Below are positions 8,654 through 17,103 of a DNA stretch of 49,568 nucleotides, one piece after another (position 1 is the first letter of the stretch; every line of letters starts with the position of its first letter). The stretch is taken from positions 1 to 49,568 of the forward strand of contig JASFMY010000035.1 of NCBI GenBank assembly GCA_050117315.1, in the 5' to 3' direction. The DNA is from JANQIV01 sp050117315. Lineage in GTDB: Bacteria > Bacteroidota > Ignavibacteria > Ignavibacteriales > Melioribacteraceae. The position numbers were made by a program, and so were the translations under genes. Under the pieces are notes generated by a model. That model was not told where the DNA came from. It searched no databases and saw only the letters and a list, made by a program, of their open reading frames with translations.

Positions 8654-8674
8654 TCCACCTTCTTAGAAGGTGGA
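8654..8674. repeat. right-end hairpin of the IS200-like element
   Basis: TCCACCTTC TTA GAAGGTGGA: a 9-bp stem with a 3-nt loop. It differs from the left-end hairpin by one loop base and pairs with it as the element's second end. Confidence 0.75.
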
Positions 8675-8715
8675 TTCTTTAAATTCTTTTTGCTCTTTTA
8701 ATCAAAAAATAGTCA

Positions 8716-10071
8716 TTGAATAACTTAAGTAACATAAGCAATAAGCTTAATTTAACAAGCAATCGTAAGAAAATTCTTAAAAATATATCTTGGGCAGTGC
8801 TTGGCAAAATAGTTAATATACTTAGTGGTTTGTTCATTGGTATTCTAGTTGCTCGTTACCTAGGGCCAGTGAAGCTGGGTATAATGAGCTATGTAATTAG
8901 TTATGTTGCTTTATTTAAGGTGTTGGCAACTTTTGGTTTAGATAATATTGAAATACGAGAATTAGCAAAAACACAAGACAATACTAACTTAATTATGGGA
9001 ACAGCCTTTCGATTGAGATTGTTTTTTGCAATAATTACAATCTTACTGATTTTTATAACACTTCTCATTTTTGAGTCAGATCGTTTTACCATCACTATGG
9101 TAATGATTTATTCTCTTTCTGTTGTTTTTGATACCTTTAATATTATTCGTAACTATTTCACCTCAATTATTCTTAATGAGTATGTTGTAAAAACAGAGAT
9201 TGTACGAACAATTTTTGGAACTTGTATCAAAGTTATTTTATTATTAATAAAAGCAGAATTAAGCTGGTTCATTATTGCTTTAACTTTCGATTTCATGTTA
9301 GTAGCGTCAGGATATATTATATCGCATAAAAGATATGGCAAAGAAATAAGGCATTGGACCTTTGACAAAAAAACGGCAAAGTATTTTATTAAAGAATCTT
9401 TTCCTTTACTTCTTTCTGGAACTGCAATTATTATTTATCAACGGATTGATCAAGTATTGATTCGAAATATGATTGATAATGAAGCATTAGGATTCTTCTC
9501 TGTAGCCGCGAAATTAACGAATTTTATTATATTTATTCCGAGTGTCATAGTTCAGACCATCACTCCCATTCTTGTAAAAAACTATCAAACTGATAAAACA
9601 AAATATTTAATATTTCGACAGAAATTCATGGATGTTATGTTAATTGTTGGTTTGACTTTATCTCTATTCTTTTCTTTAGGCGCAAAAATTATTATTACTC
9701 TTACCTTTGGTGTAAAGTATTCCGAAGCAATACCTGTGTTACAAGTTATGGCATGGAAAGCTCTATTTATTGGTTTGTTTTATGCTTCAGGACAAATAAT
9801 ACTAACAGAAGGAATTCAAAGGTATGCTGTTATTAGAAATATAATAGGCTGCTTTGTAAGTGTTGTTATAAATTTTATATTAATTCCCCTCTATGGAATC
9901 ATAGGATCAGCTATTGCAATTATTGTTGCGATTGCATTCTCTGGATTTTTAGCAAATTGGGTTGTAAAACTTTATAGATCTATATTTTATATCCAATGTA
10001 AGTCATTTATTTCTTTCCCCAAGAGATCAAAGGAACTTGTAGCGATTGGTTTATCCAGAATAAAAAAATAA
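8716..10071 (+). CDS. wzx: Wzx-type oligosaccharide flippase
   Basis: A 451-residue multi-pass membrane protein of the polysaccharide-transport (MOP) family that flips undecaprenyl-linked repeat units to the periplasm. The N-terminal KILKNISWAVLGKIVNILSG and LVARYLGPVKLGIMSYVISY segments are typical of RfbX/Wzx. About 12 hydrophobic segments run to the C-terminus, including FPLLLSGTAIIIYQRIDQVL, a motif common at helices 7-8. The start is TTG 8716: TAG at 8710 blocks anything upstream and no ATG occurs before the first helix. It is the first gene of the central AT-rich segment and lies 7 bp before the FrhB-like gene. Confidence 0.88.
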   Translation: MNNLSNISNKLNLTSNRKKILKNISWAVLGKIVNILSGLFIGILVARYLGPVKLGIMSYVISYVALFKVLATFGLDNIEIRELAKTQDNTNLIMGTAFRLRLFFAIITILLIFITLLIFESDRFTITMVMIYSLSVVFDTFNIIRNYFTSIILNEYVVKTEIVRTIFGTCIKVILLLIKAELSWFIIALTFDFMLVASGYIISHKRYGKEIRHWTFDKKTAKYFIKESFPLLLSGTAIIIYQRIDQVLIRNMIDNEALGFFSVAAKLTNFIIFIPSVIVQTITPILVKNYQTDKTKYLIFRQKFMDVMLIVGLTLSLFFSLGAKIIITLTFGVKYSEAIPVLQVMAWKALFIGLFYASGQIILTEGIQRYAVIRNIIGCFVSVVINFILIPLYGIIGSAIAIIVAIAFSGFLANWVVKLYRSIFYIQCKSFISFPKRSKELVAIGLSRIKK

Positions 10072-10078
10072 TCTAGAG

Positions 10079-11254
10079 ATGAAGAATAACATATCGGTTA
10101 TAAAAGACTGTTATGGTTGTGGAGTTTGTGCCATTGTGTGTCCTCAAAAAATCATCCAGATTGAGTTGAACCAAAATGGCTTCTATGAACCGAAACTTTT
10201 TGATTTGAACAATTGTCTCCACTGTGAATTATGTCTTTCGGTTTGTGCTTATTCACATAAAGAATTGGCTCTTAACATTACGGATAAAATTGATGGATAT
10301 GCAGCTTGGAGCAATAGTGAAGCCATTCGTTACAAAAGTTCTTCGGGAGGTGTCGGTTATGAATTGGGAAAATACCACATCCAACAAGGCTATAAAGCTT
10401 GTGGTGTAAGGTATAATATTGAAAAGCAACGTGTAGAACATTTTCTAACAGATAATGAGAAAGACTATCAAGCAAGCATTGGTTCTAAATATATTCAAAG
10501 CTATACGATAGATGCTTTTTCGGCTTTTAAGAAAAAGGAAAAATATTTTATAACAGGGACTCCCTGTCAGATAGATTCATTGAGAAGGTATATCCGGCAA
10601 AAAAATGTAGAAGCGAATTTTGTACTGGTGGACTTCTTTTGTCATGGTGTTCCTTCTATGTTGATGTGGAAAAAGTATGTGCAGTCCATAGAAAATAAAA
10701 TAGGAAAAATTACTGAGTTTTCATGGCGCAATAAACAGAGGGGGTGGCATGACTCGTTTGCCATAAAAGCCAATGGAGGTAAATATATATCTCCTTTAAG
10801 TAAAAGAGATATATTTTATCAAATGTTTTTAAGTGATAGTTGCTTGGGGAAAGCATGTTATGACAAATGCAAATATAAAACAACAGCTTCTTCTGCAGAT
10901 ATACGTATTGGCGATTTATGGAGTAAGACATACAAGAATGAGGATAAAGGGGTTAGTGGTCTCCTGGCTATTACGGAAGTGGGAAAACAAATTGTGGGAT
11001 CCATAAAAAATGAGGTTGTATTTATTCCCGAAAATATTTTGGTAGTCACAGAAGGACAAATGCAAAAGTCGCCCCCAAGACCAATTTTATATGGAATTTA
11101 TATGCGGATGTTAAAATCTCCCTCTGTGAGTTTGAAGACAGAAGCTTTAATGATTACAAAAGGCAAAAAGGTGAAATATTATCTGACTCTATTTGCCCAT
11201 CCACAACTAATAATATCAAAACTAAACAAGAAAACTTTCCACAATGAAAATTAA
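10079..11254 (+). CDS. FrhB/FdhB-like iron-sulfur flavoprotein (coenzyme F420 hydrogenase beta-subunit family)
   Basis: 391 residues. The N-terminus is a two-cluster ferredoxin with C11-x2-C14-x2-C17-x3-C21-P and C46-x2-C49-x2-C52-x3-C56. The FrhB_FdhB N and C domains follow, with SSSGGVGYELGKY, FITGTPCQIDSLRRYI, VDFFCHGVPS and DIRIGDLWSK. In methanogens the family passes electrons between Fe-S centres and F420. In bacterial polysaccharide loci it regularly sits beside pyruvyl-transferase family genes, and its role there is unknown. It follows wzx by 7 bp. Its last 11 bp overlap the 5' stub of a pyruvyl-transferase gene, so the original operon continued directly into that gene. Confidence 0.82.
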   Translation: MKNNISVIKDCYGCGVCAIVCPQKIIQIELNQNGFYEPKLFDLNNCLHCELCLSVCAYSHKELALNITDKIDGYAAWSNSEAIRYKSSSGGVGYELGKYHIQQGYKACGVRYNIEKQRVEHFLTDNEKDYQASIGSKYIQSYTIDAFSAFKKKEKYFITGTPCQIDSLRRYIRQKNVEANFVLVDFFCHGVPSMLMWKKYVQSIENKIGKITEFSWRNKQRGWHDSFAIKANGGKYISPLSKRDIFYQMFLSDSCLGKACYDKCKYKTTASSADIRIGDLWSKTYKNEDKGVSGLLAITEVGKQIVGSIKNEVVFIPENILVVTEGQMQKSPPRPILYGIYMRMLKSPSVSLKTEALMITKGKKVKYYLTLFAHPQLIISKLNKKTFHNEN

Positions 11255-11330
11255 AATCATCACCTGTCACGACGTTTATAATTACAGGGCATTTTCTGAT
11301 TTTAACCAGAATTTATACTATAGATTATAA
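11244..11330 (+). pseudogene. 5' stub of a polysaccharide pyruvyl transferase gene
   Basis: ATG 11244 opens MKIKIITCHDVYNY, the standard N-terminus of the pyruvyl-transferase proteins at 11581 and 31191. It then loses similarity (RAFSDFNQ...) and stops at 11330. At the DNA level it differs from both intact copies at many third positions, so it is the remnant of a third gene, not a recent duplication. The remaining sequence to 11580 is AT-rich, has a run of about ten T near 11430, and shows no gene. Confidence 0.75.
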
Positions 11331-11580
11331 AGTTTTAGCCATAGGTGTAGCAATTAGTCTTTAGTCTTTTATAGTTATCGGTTTTTCAACGGCAAAGATA
11401 CTGGCGTTGATTCTATGATTAAATGAAACTTTTTTTTTTAATCTTTCTAATTCCGCGTTAATGAAATTGAAGCAAATAGAAAATGTAAATTATTTGAAAC
11501 GCCGTATCTAAATTTTAATAAAGATAGATGAATAGCCATTTTTAAAAGCAAAAAATTAATACAATAAATATTGAAGAAAA

Positions 11581-12708
11581 ATGGAAATAAAAACAATAAC
11601 ATGTCACGATGTTTATAATTATGGAGCTTCATTACAAGCTTATGCTTTAATGAAATATCTTCAAGAAAAGGGACATAATGTAGAGATTATTGATTATAAA
11701 CCTGATTATTTAAGTCATCGTTATAACTTTTGGTATATTAATGAAAAATCTCGATTTAATAGAATATGTAGTAAAATTAAGCTCATTCATTTACTATATG
11801 CCTTAAAGAATTATAACAAGCGATTTAAAGCGATGAAAAGAAAGAAAAAATTTGATCAGTTTAAAGAAGATTATTTAATGATTACTTCTAATAGATATTA
11901 TTCAAATGATGATCTGAAAGTAAATCCTCCCGAGGGAAAGATATTCATTACGGGTAGTGACCAGGTATGGAATAGTGTTATGCCAAATGGAAAAGACCCT
12001 GCTTTTTACCTGGATTTTGTTTCGGCAAACAAAATAAAAGTGTCTTATGCTGCCAGTTTTGGGACTAAAGAAATAGCCGATGGATATGTGCCTTTTGTTT
12101 CAAGTATGTTAAAAAAAATGGATCGTATATCTGTAAGGGAAATATCAGGCTTAAAGGTTTTAGAATCAATTGGGATCAAAGGTGGGGTTCATGTGTTGGA
12201 CCCTGTATTTTTATTAACGGTAGGACAATGGAAGTCTGTTATAAAGAAAAACTGTTCGGAAAGGTATATTTTAGTGTATGATTTTATATATGGCAAGGAT
12301 ATTGAGGAGTGTGTACAAATGGTATCCATAGCTACTGGGTGGAAAATATATTCAGTTAATAATTATAAAAAATTACCGTATGCAGATAAAAATATTTCAA
12401 ATGCAGGACCTATAGAATTCTTGGAATGGTTAAATTCTGCACAAATGGTTATTTCAAATTCATTTCATGCTTCTGCATTTTCTGTTTTATTAAGGAAAGA
12501 ATTTTATGTTTTTAACATAAAGACATTAGATAATAATACTCGGATGACTGATTTTCTTGCTTTACTAAATTTGTCTGATAGACATATTGCTTCAAAAGAA
12601 GATGTGAATTTAAAGGAAAAAATAAATTATAATGAAGTAGAAAAGCTATTACAAGAACAAATAGCAAAAAGCTATTCATACATAAATGCCATATTAGACA
12701 TAAAATAA
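11581..12708 (+). CDS. polysaccharide pyruvyl transferase family protein
   Basis: 375 residues of the PF04230 (CsaB/WcaK) family, which adds ketal-linked pyruvate from PEP to sugars or has related sugar-modifying roles. Signatures are ITCHDVYNYGASLQAYALMKY at the N-terminus, FITGSDQVWNSVMP (about 123), VSYAASFG, SVREISGLKVLESIG, HVLDPVFLL and near the C-terminus MVISNSFHASAFSVLL. It is cytosolic, with a GT-B-like fold. It lies 6 bp before a GT4 gene, and the FrhB-like gene is just upstream across the stub. It is paralogous to the gene at 31191. True pyruvylation versus another transfer cannot be told from sequence. Confidence 0.87.
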   Translation: MEIKTITCHDVYNYGASLQAYALMKYLQEKGHNVEIIDYKPDYLSHRYNFWYINEKSRFNRICSKIKLIHLLYALKNYNKRFKAMKRKKKFDQFKEDYLMITSNRYYSNDDLKVNPPEGKIFITGSDQVWNSVMPNGKDPAFYLDFVSANKIKVSYAASFGTKEIADGYVPFVSSMLKKMDRISVREISGLKVLESIGIKGGVHVLDPVFLLTVGQWKSVIKKNCSERYILVYDFIYGKDIEECVQMVSIATGWKIYSVNNYKKLPYADKNISNAGPIEFLEWLNSAQMVISNSFHASAFSVLLRKEFYVFNIKTLDNNTRMTDFLALLNLSDRHIASKEDVNLKEKINYNEVEKLLQEQIAKSYSYINAILDIK

Positions 12709-12714
12709 ATTTAA

Positions 12715-13962
12715 ATGAAAGTACTCTGGTTTTCTAATACTCCAGCAGCTGGATTTGTTTTCCTAAGCGGGACATCAATTGGCGGCGGATGGCTTGAAGC
12801 TCTTGATAAAACAATTCAAGAGAAAGTAGATCTTTACGTGTCTTTTTATTATGCTAAATATTCTAAAAAATTTAGTTATGGTGGTACAAAATATTACCCT
12901 ATTTGCAGTAAAAATTGGAAATTAAATATCTTAAAAAGATTATTTAATAAATTTCTCGATGAACAAGATTTATATATCTATTTAGACATAATCAAAGAAA
13001 TACAACCTGATATTATTCACATTCATGGTACTGAGAATCCATTTGGATGTATTTTAAAATATGTAGATATCCCGGTGCTTGTTAGCATGCAGGGAAACAT
13101 AACGGTTTATCATCATAAATATTTTACCGGAATCGAAAAAGAATTTTCACACAATTTTCCTATTCGATTTAAGCTTCGAGATATTCTATTACATAAATCG
13201 TATTACAAGTATTATATGGAATTTGCAAAGAAAAGTTCAAGGGAATTAAAGAATCTAAAGCAGACTAAGTATATTTTAGGTAGAACTGAGTGGGATAGAC
13301 GAATTATGAAAGTTATGGCTCCAAACGCAAAATACTATCATTGTGATGAAACTTTAAGGGAAGAGTTTTATAACAATATTTGGAAACAACCGTTGACAAG
13401 CGATAAAATAATTATACATACAACGAATGGGAATTCATTTTATAAAGGATTTGAGACATTATGTTTAGCACTCCATGAGCTAAATAAATTGAACTATGTA
13501 ATAGAATGGAGGGTTGCCGGAATTTCAGAAGATGATAAAATAGTTAAAGTTGTAAAGAAAAAACTTTCTAATAAATTTCCGAAAGAAGGATTGAAATTAC
13601 TTGGGAAATTAACTTCTACACAATTGATAAATAAACTAAAAGAGGCACATATATATGTTATGCCTTCACATATTGAAAATAGTCCGAATAATTTATGTGA
13701 AGCAATGATTTTGGGTCTTCCTTGCATTGGTTCATTTGCAGGTGGAACGGGAAGTTTGTTAAAACATGGAGAGGAAGGAATGCTAATTCAAGATGGTGAT
13801 CCTTGGATGTTAGCAGGATCGATAATTGAATTAATTGATAATAGACAAAAAGCAATAGAAATGGGCAAAAACGCCAGAATAAGAGCATTAAAAAGACATG
13901 ACAGAAAAATAATAGTTAATAATTTACTAAGTATTTATCAGAAAGTAATAAATAGAAAATAG
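12715..13962 (+). CDS. glycosyltransferase, GT4-like
   Basis: 415 residues with GT-B architecture. The N-terminal half has WFSNTPAAGF and IQPDIIHIHGTENPFG, the acceptor-side HIHG motif. The C-terminal donor domain has IIIHTTNGNSFYKGFETL, a LLGKLTSTQLINKLKEAHIY stretch and the family EX7E-like region HIENSPNNLCEAMILGLPCI, then FAGGTGSLL. It likely adds one sugar from an NDP-sugar to the lipid-linked unit on the cytoplasmic face. It is 6 bp after the pyruvyl-transferase gene. A 151-bp gap with no recognisable signal follows before the polymerase. Confidence 0.85.
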   Translation: MKVLWFSNTPAAGFVFLSGTSIGGGWLEALDKTIQEKVDLYVSFYYAKYSKKFSYGGTKYYPICSKNWKLNILKRLFNKFLDEQDLYIYLDIIKEIQPDIIHIHGTENPFGCILKYVDIPVLVSMQGNITVYHHKYFTGIEKEFSHNFPIRFKLRDILLHKSYYKYYMEFAKKSSRELKNLKQTKYILGRTEWDRRIMKVMAPNAKYYHCDETLREEFYNNIWKQPLTSDKIIIHTTNGNSFYKGFETLCLALHELNKLNYVIEWRVAGISEDDKIVKVVKKKLSNKFPKEGLKLLGKLTSTQLINKLKEAHIYVMPSHIENSPNNLCEAMILGLPCIGSFAGGTGSLLKHGEEGMLIQDGDPWMLAGSIIELIDNRQKAIEMGKNARIRALKRHDRKIIVNNLLSIYQKVINRK

Positions 13963-14113
13963 GTTGCTGTAAAATGGAGCTAAATGCAACCTTGTTGATT
14001 TTAGGATTATCTTGCGTAGCTAACTAAAAGATATTTATACTCAGAAAATGTTTACAATTAAGAATTTAGAACTAATGCAGTTTTAAACACTTATCAAGCA
14101 ATTGTAAAAGATA

Positions 14114-15472
14114 ATGGTTGAAGTTGAAATAAAAAAAGAAGATTTTTATTTATATTTTCATCTAGGATTAGCGTTTTTATTGTTATTAGCTTTCCAAAAT
14201 CTTGGTGAATTATTCAAATTCATTGTTGCACCTTATATTTTTTACATGGTGTGGAGTGAAAATCCGCGATATTTCCCTGCACTTATGGTTAATTCAGCGG
14301 GCGGTTCAACAATAGCTATTTTTATTCTTATTAGTTGTTTTCTACTTACGTTAAAATATTTTAAGCAAATTACAAGTATGTTTAACATTTGGCTGCTTAT
14401 TTTATCTTTTTTACCTGCCCCGATTTTGTTTTATCAAACCTTGTATCGATTTTATGTGTTAGATTTTAATTTTGTTGATAGTGTAATACCTTTGGGTTTT
14501 TACGTGGGGATATTTCCTTTTTTCTATGGACTAAGAATGTCGAAAAAATTTTCCAGAAAAAATCTAAAAGTAATTTTTATATCTCTAATATTTGTATATA
14601 TATTTAATTTATTAAATATTAGTTCCTCTTTAAGGATAACAGCCATTTCATTTGCTTTATTTGCTGTTATTGGTGGTATATTTGTTCTTCCATTCAAAAC
14701 AAAAATAAAGTTAAGTTATTATTATAAATTTGCAGGAATTCTAGCTATAGTTTTAGTACTTAGCGGATTTTATGAAATAAAATTTCATTTATTAGGTTCA
14801 ATAATACTATCTTTTATAATTATAATTCTTTATATGTGGAAACAAAAAATCCTTTTAGAATTTTTTGTGAAAAAACGGATAATACTTCTTTCTTTGATAA
14901 TCATTACCTATGTAATTACTCAAACCTACAATTATTCTTCAAACAAATTTAATGTTTCAGATTTTTCCTATACTGATATAACTACTTACCCACAATTTAT
15001 TGCATATAAAGCCATTGGTGATAGAGGGGTCATTTGGAATGCAGTATGGAAAAAAAGTATGCATGCAAGGTATTGGGTTCCACCTTTAGTTGTTGATGAT
15101 ATTAGTTTTATCTCTTTAGATAGGAAAAAGATAGAAGTAACATTCGGCGCACATAATTTATTTCTAGAATTATTGAGACAGTATGGATTGATAATAGGAC
15201 CTATTATATCAATAATTTACATTTCAATGTTAATCTATTTGGGGAGAATTTTCTTTAAAAGAATAAAAAATCACTACATACTTTTTTTAGCTGCAACAAT
15301 ATTCGGGATTGGTATAGTGGTAGGTTTAACTGGTATGTACACGTTAATGATAAATTTTAGTTTTTTATTTATGGGTTTAACAGGGATTCTTTACGGATAT
15401 GTGATTTGGTTAGACATACGTTTATCTATTATGAATTGGTTAAATAGAAACTATAAATACAATATTATATAG
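14114..15472 (+). CDS. wzy: Wzy-like O-antigen/capsule polymerase
   Basis: 452 residues with roughly 11-12 hydrophobic segments and little similarity to anything else, as usual for Wzy. The best marker is the long hydrophilic loop at about 275-345 followed by FGAHNLFLELLRQYGLIIGP, which matches the H-N-x-x-L-E-x-x-x-x-x-G pattern of the Wzy_C/O-antigen ligase superfamily. A polymerase joins flipped repeat units in the periplasm; the WaaL-type ligase is the alternative. The presence of Wzx and Wzc in the locus favours the polymerase. Start is ATG 14114, with the first TM at about residue 13. Confidence 0.8.
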   Translation: MVEVEIKKEDFYLYFHLGLAFLLLLAFQNLGELFKFIVAPYIFYMVWSENPRYFPALMVNSAGGSTIAIFILISCFLLTLKYFKQITSMFNIWLLILSFLPAPILFYQTLYRFYVLDFNFVDSVIPLGFYVGIFPFFYGLRMSKKFSRKNLKVIFISLIFVYIFNLLNISSSLRITAISFALFAVIGGIFVLPFKTKIKLSYYYKFAGILAIVLVLSGFYEIKFHLLGSIILSFIIIILYMWKQKILLEFFVKKRIILLSLIIITYVITQTYNYSSNKFNVSDFSYTDITTYPQFIAYKAIGDRGVIWNAVWKKSMHARYWVPPLVVDDISFISLDRKKIEVTFGAHNLFLELLRQYGLIIGPIISIIYISMLIYLGRIFFKRIKNHYILFLAATIFGIGIVVGLTGMYTLMINFSFLFMGLTGILYGYVIWLDIRLSIMNWLNRNYKYNII

Positions 15473-15512
15473 AATTGTTGAAAAAATACATACCAAACAA
15501 AATTCAATTAAT

Positions 15513-16511
15513 ATGAAACTAATTTACATCATATCACAGGGGCATTCTGGATCAACATTACTGGATTTAATTTTGGGCACACATCCTGGTTTTATATCAT
15601 CCGGAGAAATGCGTTATTTGAACTGGCAACTAGAAAGGACAAAAAATAAAAAGGCAACATTTGAGGACGAAGATATATGTACATGCGGAAAAGATTTTCG
15701 AAAATGTAATTTTTGGAGCAATGTCTTTGAAGAAATCAAAAGCAAAACCGGAATTGATATAATTGCAAATCCCCGTAATTTTAACCTGGCATATTTTAAC
15801 TCTTTTTCTTATCAAGAAAGGGACGGATTCGCAAGAAGTTTTTTAGATAAAGCAAAAGGTTTTTTAGTTCGTGAATGGTTAGAAAAGGGAAAACCCCTAA
15901 ATTCAATTAAATGGATTGAACCAAAGATCGACAATTGGATAAAAAATAACTGGCTGTTATATGAAAGTATGTCCAAAGTGGCTGAAAAACCAATTGTAAT
16001 TGATTCATCAAAACATTTAACCATTGCACTTTTATTGCAGCAATCTAGACCAAAAGATGTTATGTTTATCTTTATTCATCGTTCTATTGAGGGATTAGCT
16101 GCTTCTTCAAAGAGATGGTCATTGAAAAAGAATAAAAAATATGATTTAATGAGTGTAGTAAAATCTAAACAGAAATTTGAACAAAGAATAAAAGTTTACA
16201 AAGAAAAGATTCCTGATCTTAGGTATATTGAAGTTGAGTATGAACATTTTGTGAAAAATCCGGCTGACTTATTGGATAAAATAGTGCAAGAGATTGATGC
16301 TAGTAAACAATATCATAAACAGTTAAATAATCTTTTTTATGTTGATCCAACTCAACATCATTTAGTTGCGGGAAATCCGATGCGTTATAAAGGTAAACAA
16401 TTGGTTAAATATGATGAACGTTGGAAAGATGAATTAACACAAGATGAAATCAATCTTATATATAAATACAATAAGTTTAATGAAAATGTTTTGAATGAAC
16501 AAGCTTATTAA
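15513..16511 (+). CDS. sulfotransferase family protein
   Basis: 332 residues with the PAPS-binding signature of carbohydrate sulfotransferases. The 5'-phosphosulfate loop SQGHSGSTLLD (8-18) is at the very N-terminus. The 3'-phosphate region is IVIDSSKHLTIALLL plus FIFIHRSIEGLAASSKRW. A CTCG...CNFW cysteine pair (about 56-67) may be structural. It lacks a signal peptide or membrane anchor, so it would act in the cytosol on lipid-linked intermediates. It implies a sulfated sugar in the product. Its 3' end overlaps the acetyltransferase at 16495 by 17 bp, showing translational coupling. Confidence 0.85.
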   Translation: MKLIYIISQGHSGSTLLDLILGTHPGFISSGEMRYLNWQLERTKNKKATFEDEDICTCGKDFRKCNFWSNVFEEIKSKTGIDIIANPRNFNLAYFNSFSYQERDGFARSFLDKAKGFLVREWLEKGKPLNSIKWIEPKIDNWIKNNWLLYESMSKVAEKPIVIDSSKHLTIALLLQQSRPKDVMFIFIHRSIEGLAASSKRWSLKKNKKYDLMSVVKSKQKFEQRIKVYKEKIPDLRYIEVEYEHFVKNPADLLDKIVQEIDASKQYHKQLNNLFYVDPTQHHLVAGNPMRYKGKQLVKYDERWKDELTQDEINLIYKYNKFNENVLNEQAY

Positions 16512-17103
16512 CTTCTTTGATAGCATTACCTTAATAATATTCTCTTTTTTTTCATCAACTTATATGAAATTAGATTTAATGTTGCGTGGTGTAGTATTTG
16601 TGCCAAGGATAAAATTTTTTGGAAGAGCTAAATTTGTTAAAGCGTCATTAGCAAAGATTTCTATTGGTTCTAATTGTTCTTTTCGTTCCAGTTCTACATC
16701 TAATCTGATCGGAATAAACAGACCTTGTATTATTAGTTCAACAGGTAAAGGGAGTATGTTATCAATAGGGAATAATTGTGGTTTCAGTGGCACAGTCATT
16801 GGATGTTTTCAGGCTATAACGATAGGCAATAATGTAAGATGCGGCGCTAATACATTGGTTACCGATTCAGATTGGCATTTAAGTGATTCTAGGGTTTCCC
16901 TTCCTAAGCCGGTTATAATTGAAGATAATGTCTGGTTGGGTGTAAATGTGATTGTTATGAAAGGAGTAACCATAGGTAAAAATAGTGTTATTGGTGCAGG
17001 GAGTGTTGTAGTAAAGAGTATACCAGCAAATGTGGTAGCTGCAGGTAATCCTTGCAAAGTTATTAAAGAAATTAATGAAAATAAAAATACTGTACAGCAA
17101 TAA
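16495..17103 (+). CDS. hexapeptide-repeat O-acetyltransferase
   Basis: 202 residues of the left-handed beta-helix acyltransferase family (maltose/galactoside acetyltransferase type). Hexapeptide turns run from about residue 55, with LSIGNNCGF, ITIGNNVRCG, the presumed catalytic histidine in DSDWHL and then VIIEDNVWLGVNVIVMKGVT and GAGSVVVKSIPANVVAAGNP. The N-terminal ~35 residues are hydrophobic, as in WcaF/WbbJ relatives. It probably acetylates a sugar hydroxyl using acetyl-CoA. It overlaps its neighbours by 17 bp and 29 bp, so the three genes form one translational unit. Confidence 0.88.
   Translation: MNKLINFFDSITLIIFSFFSSTYMKLDLMLRGVVFVPRIKFFGRAKFVKASLAKISIGSNCSFRSSSTSNLIGINRPCIISSTGKGSMLSIGNNCGFSGTVIGCFQAITIGNNVRCGANTLVTDSDWHLSDSRVSLPKPVIIEDNVWLGVNVIVMKGVTIGKNSVIGAGSVVVKSIPANVVAAGNPCKVIKEINENKNTVQQ

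Larger units (their letters stand above)
8120..8690 (+). mobile_element. IS200/IS605-type insertion element
   Basis: A tnpA gene flanked by near-identical subterminal hairpins (CCACCTTCTTCGAAGGTGG on the left, CCACCTTCTTAGAAGGTGG on the right). No terminal inverted repeats and no tnpB are seen, as in IS200 proper. The exact cleavage ends cannot be set from one copy; the limits given are approximate. Confidence 0.7.

Noticed and set aside
10224..10409. 61-codon alternative-frame ORF inside the FrhB-like gene
   Set aside because: It overlaps the well-supported ferredoxin/FrhB frame and shows no family features.
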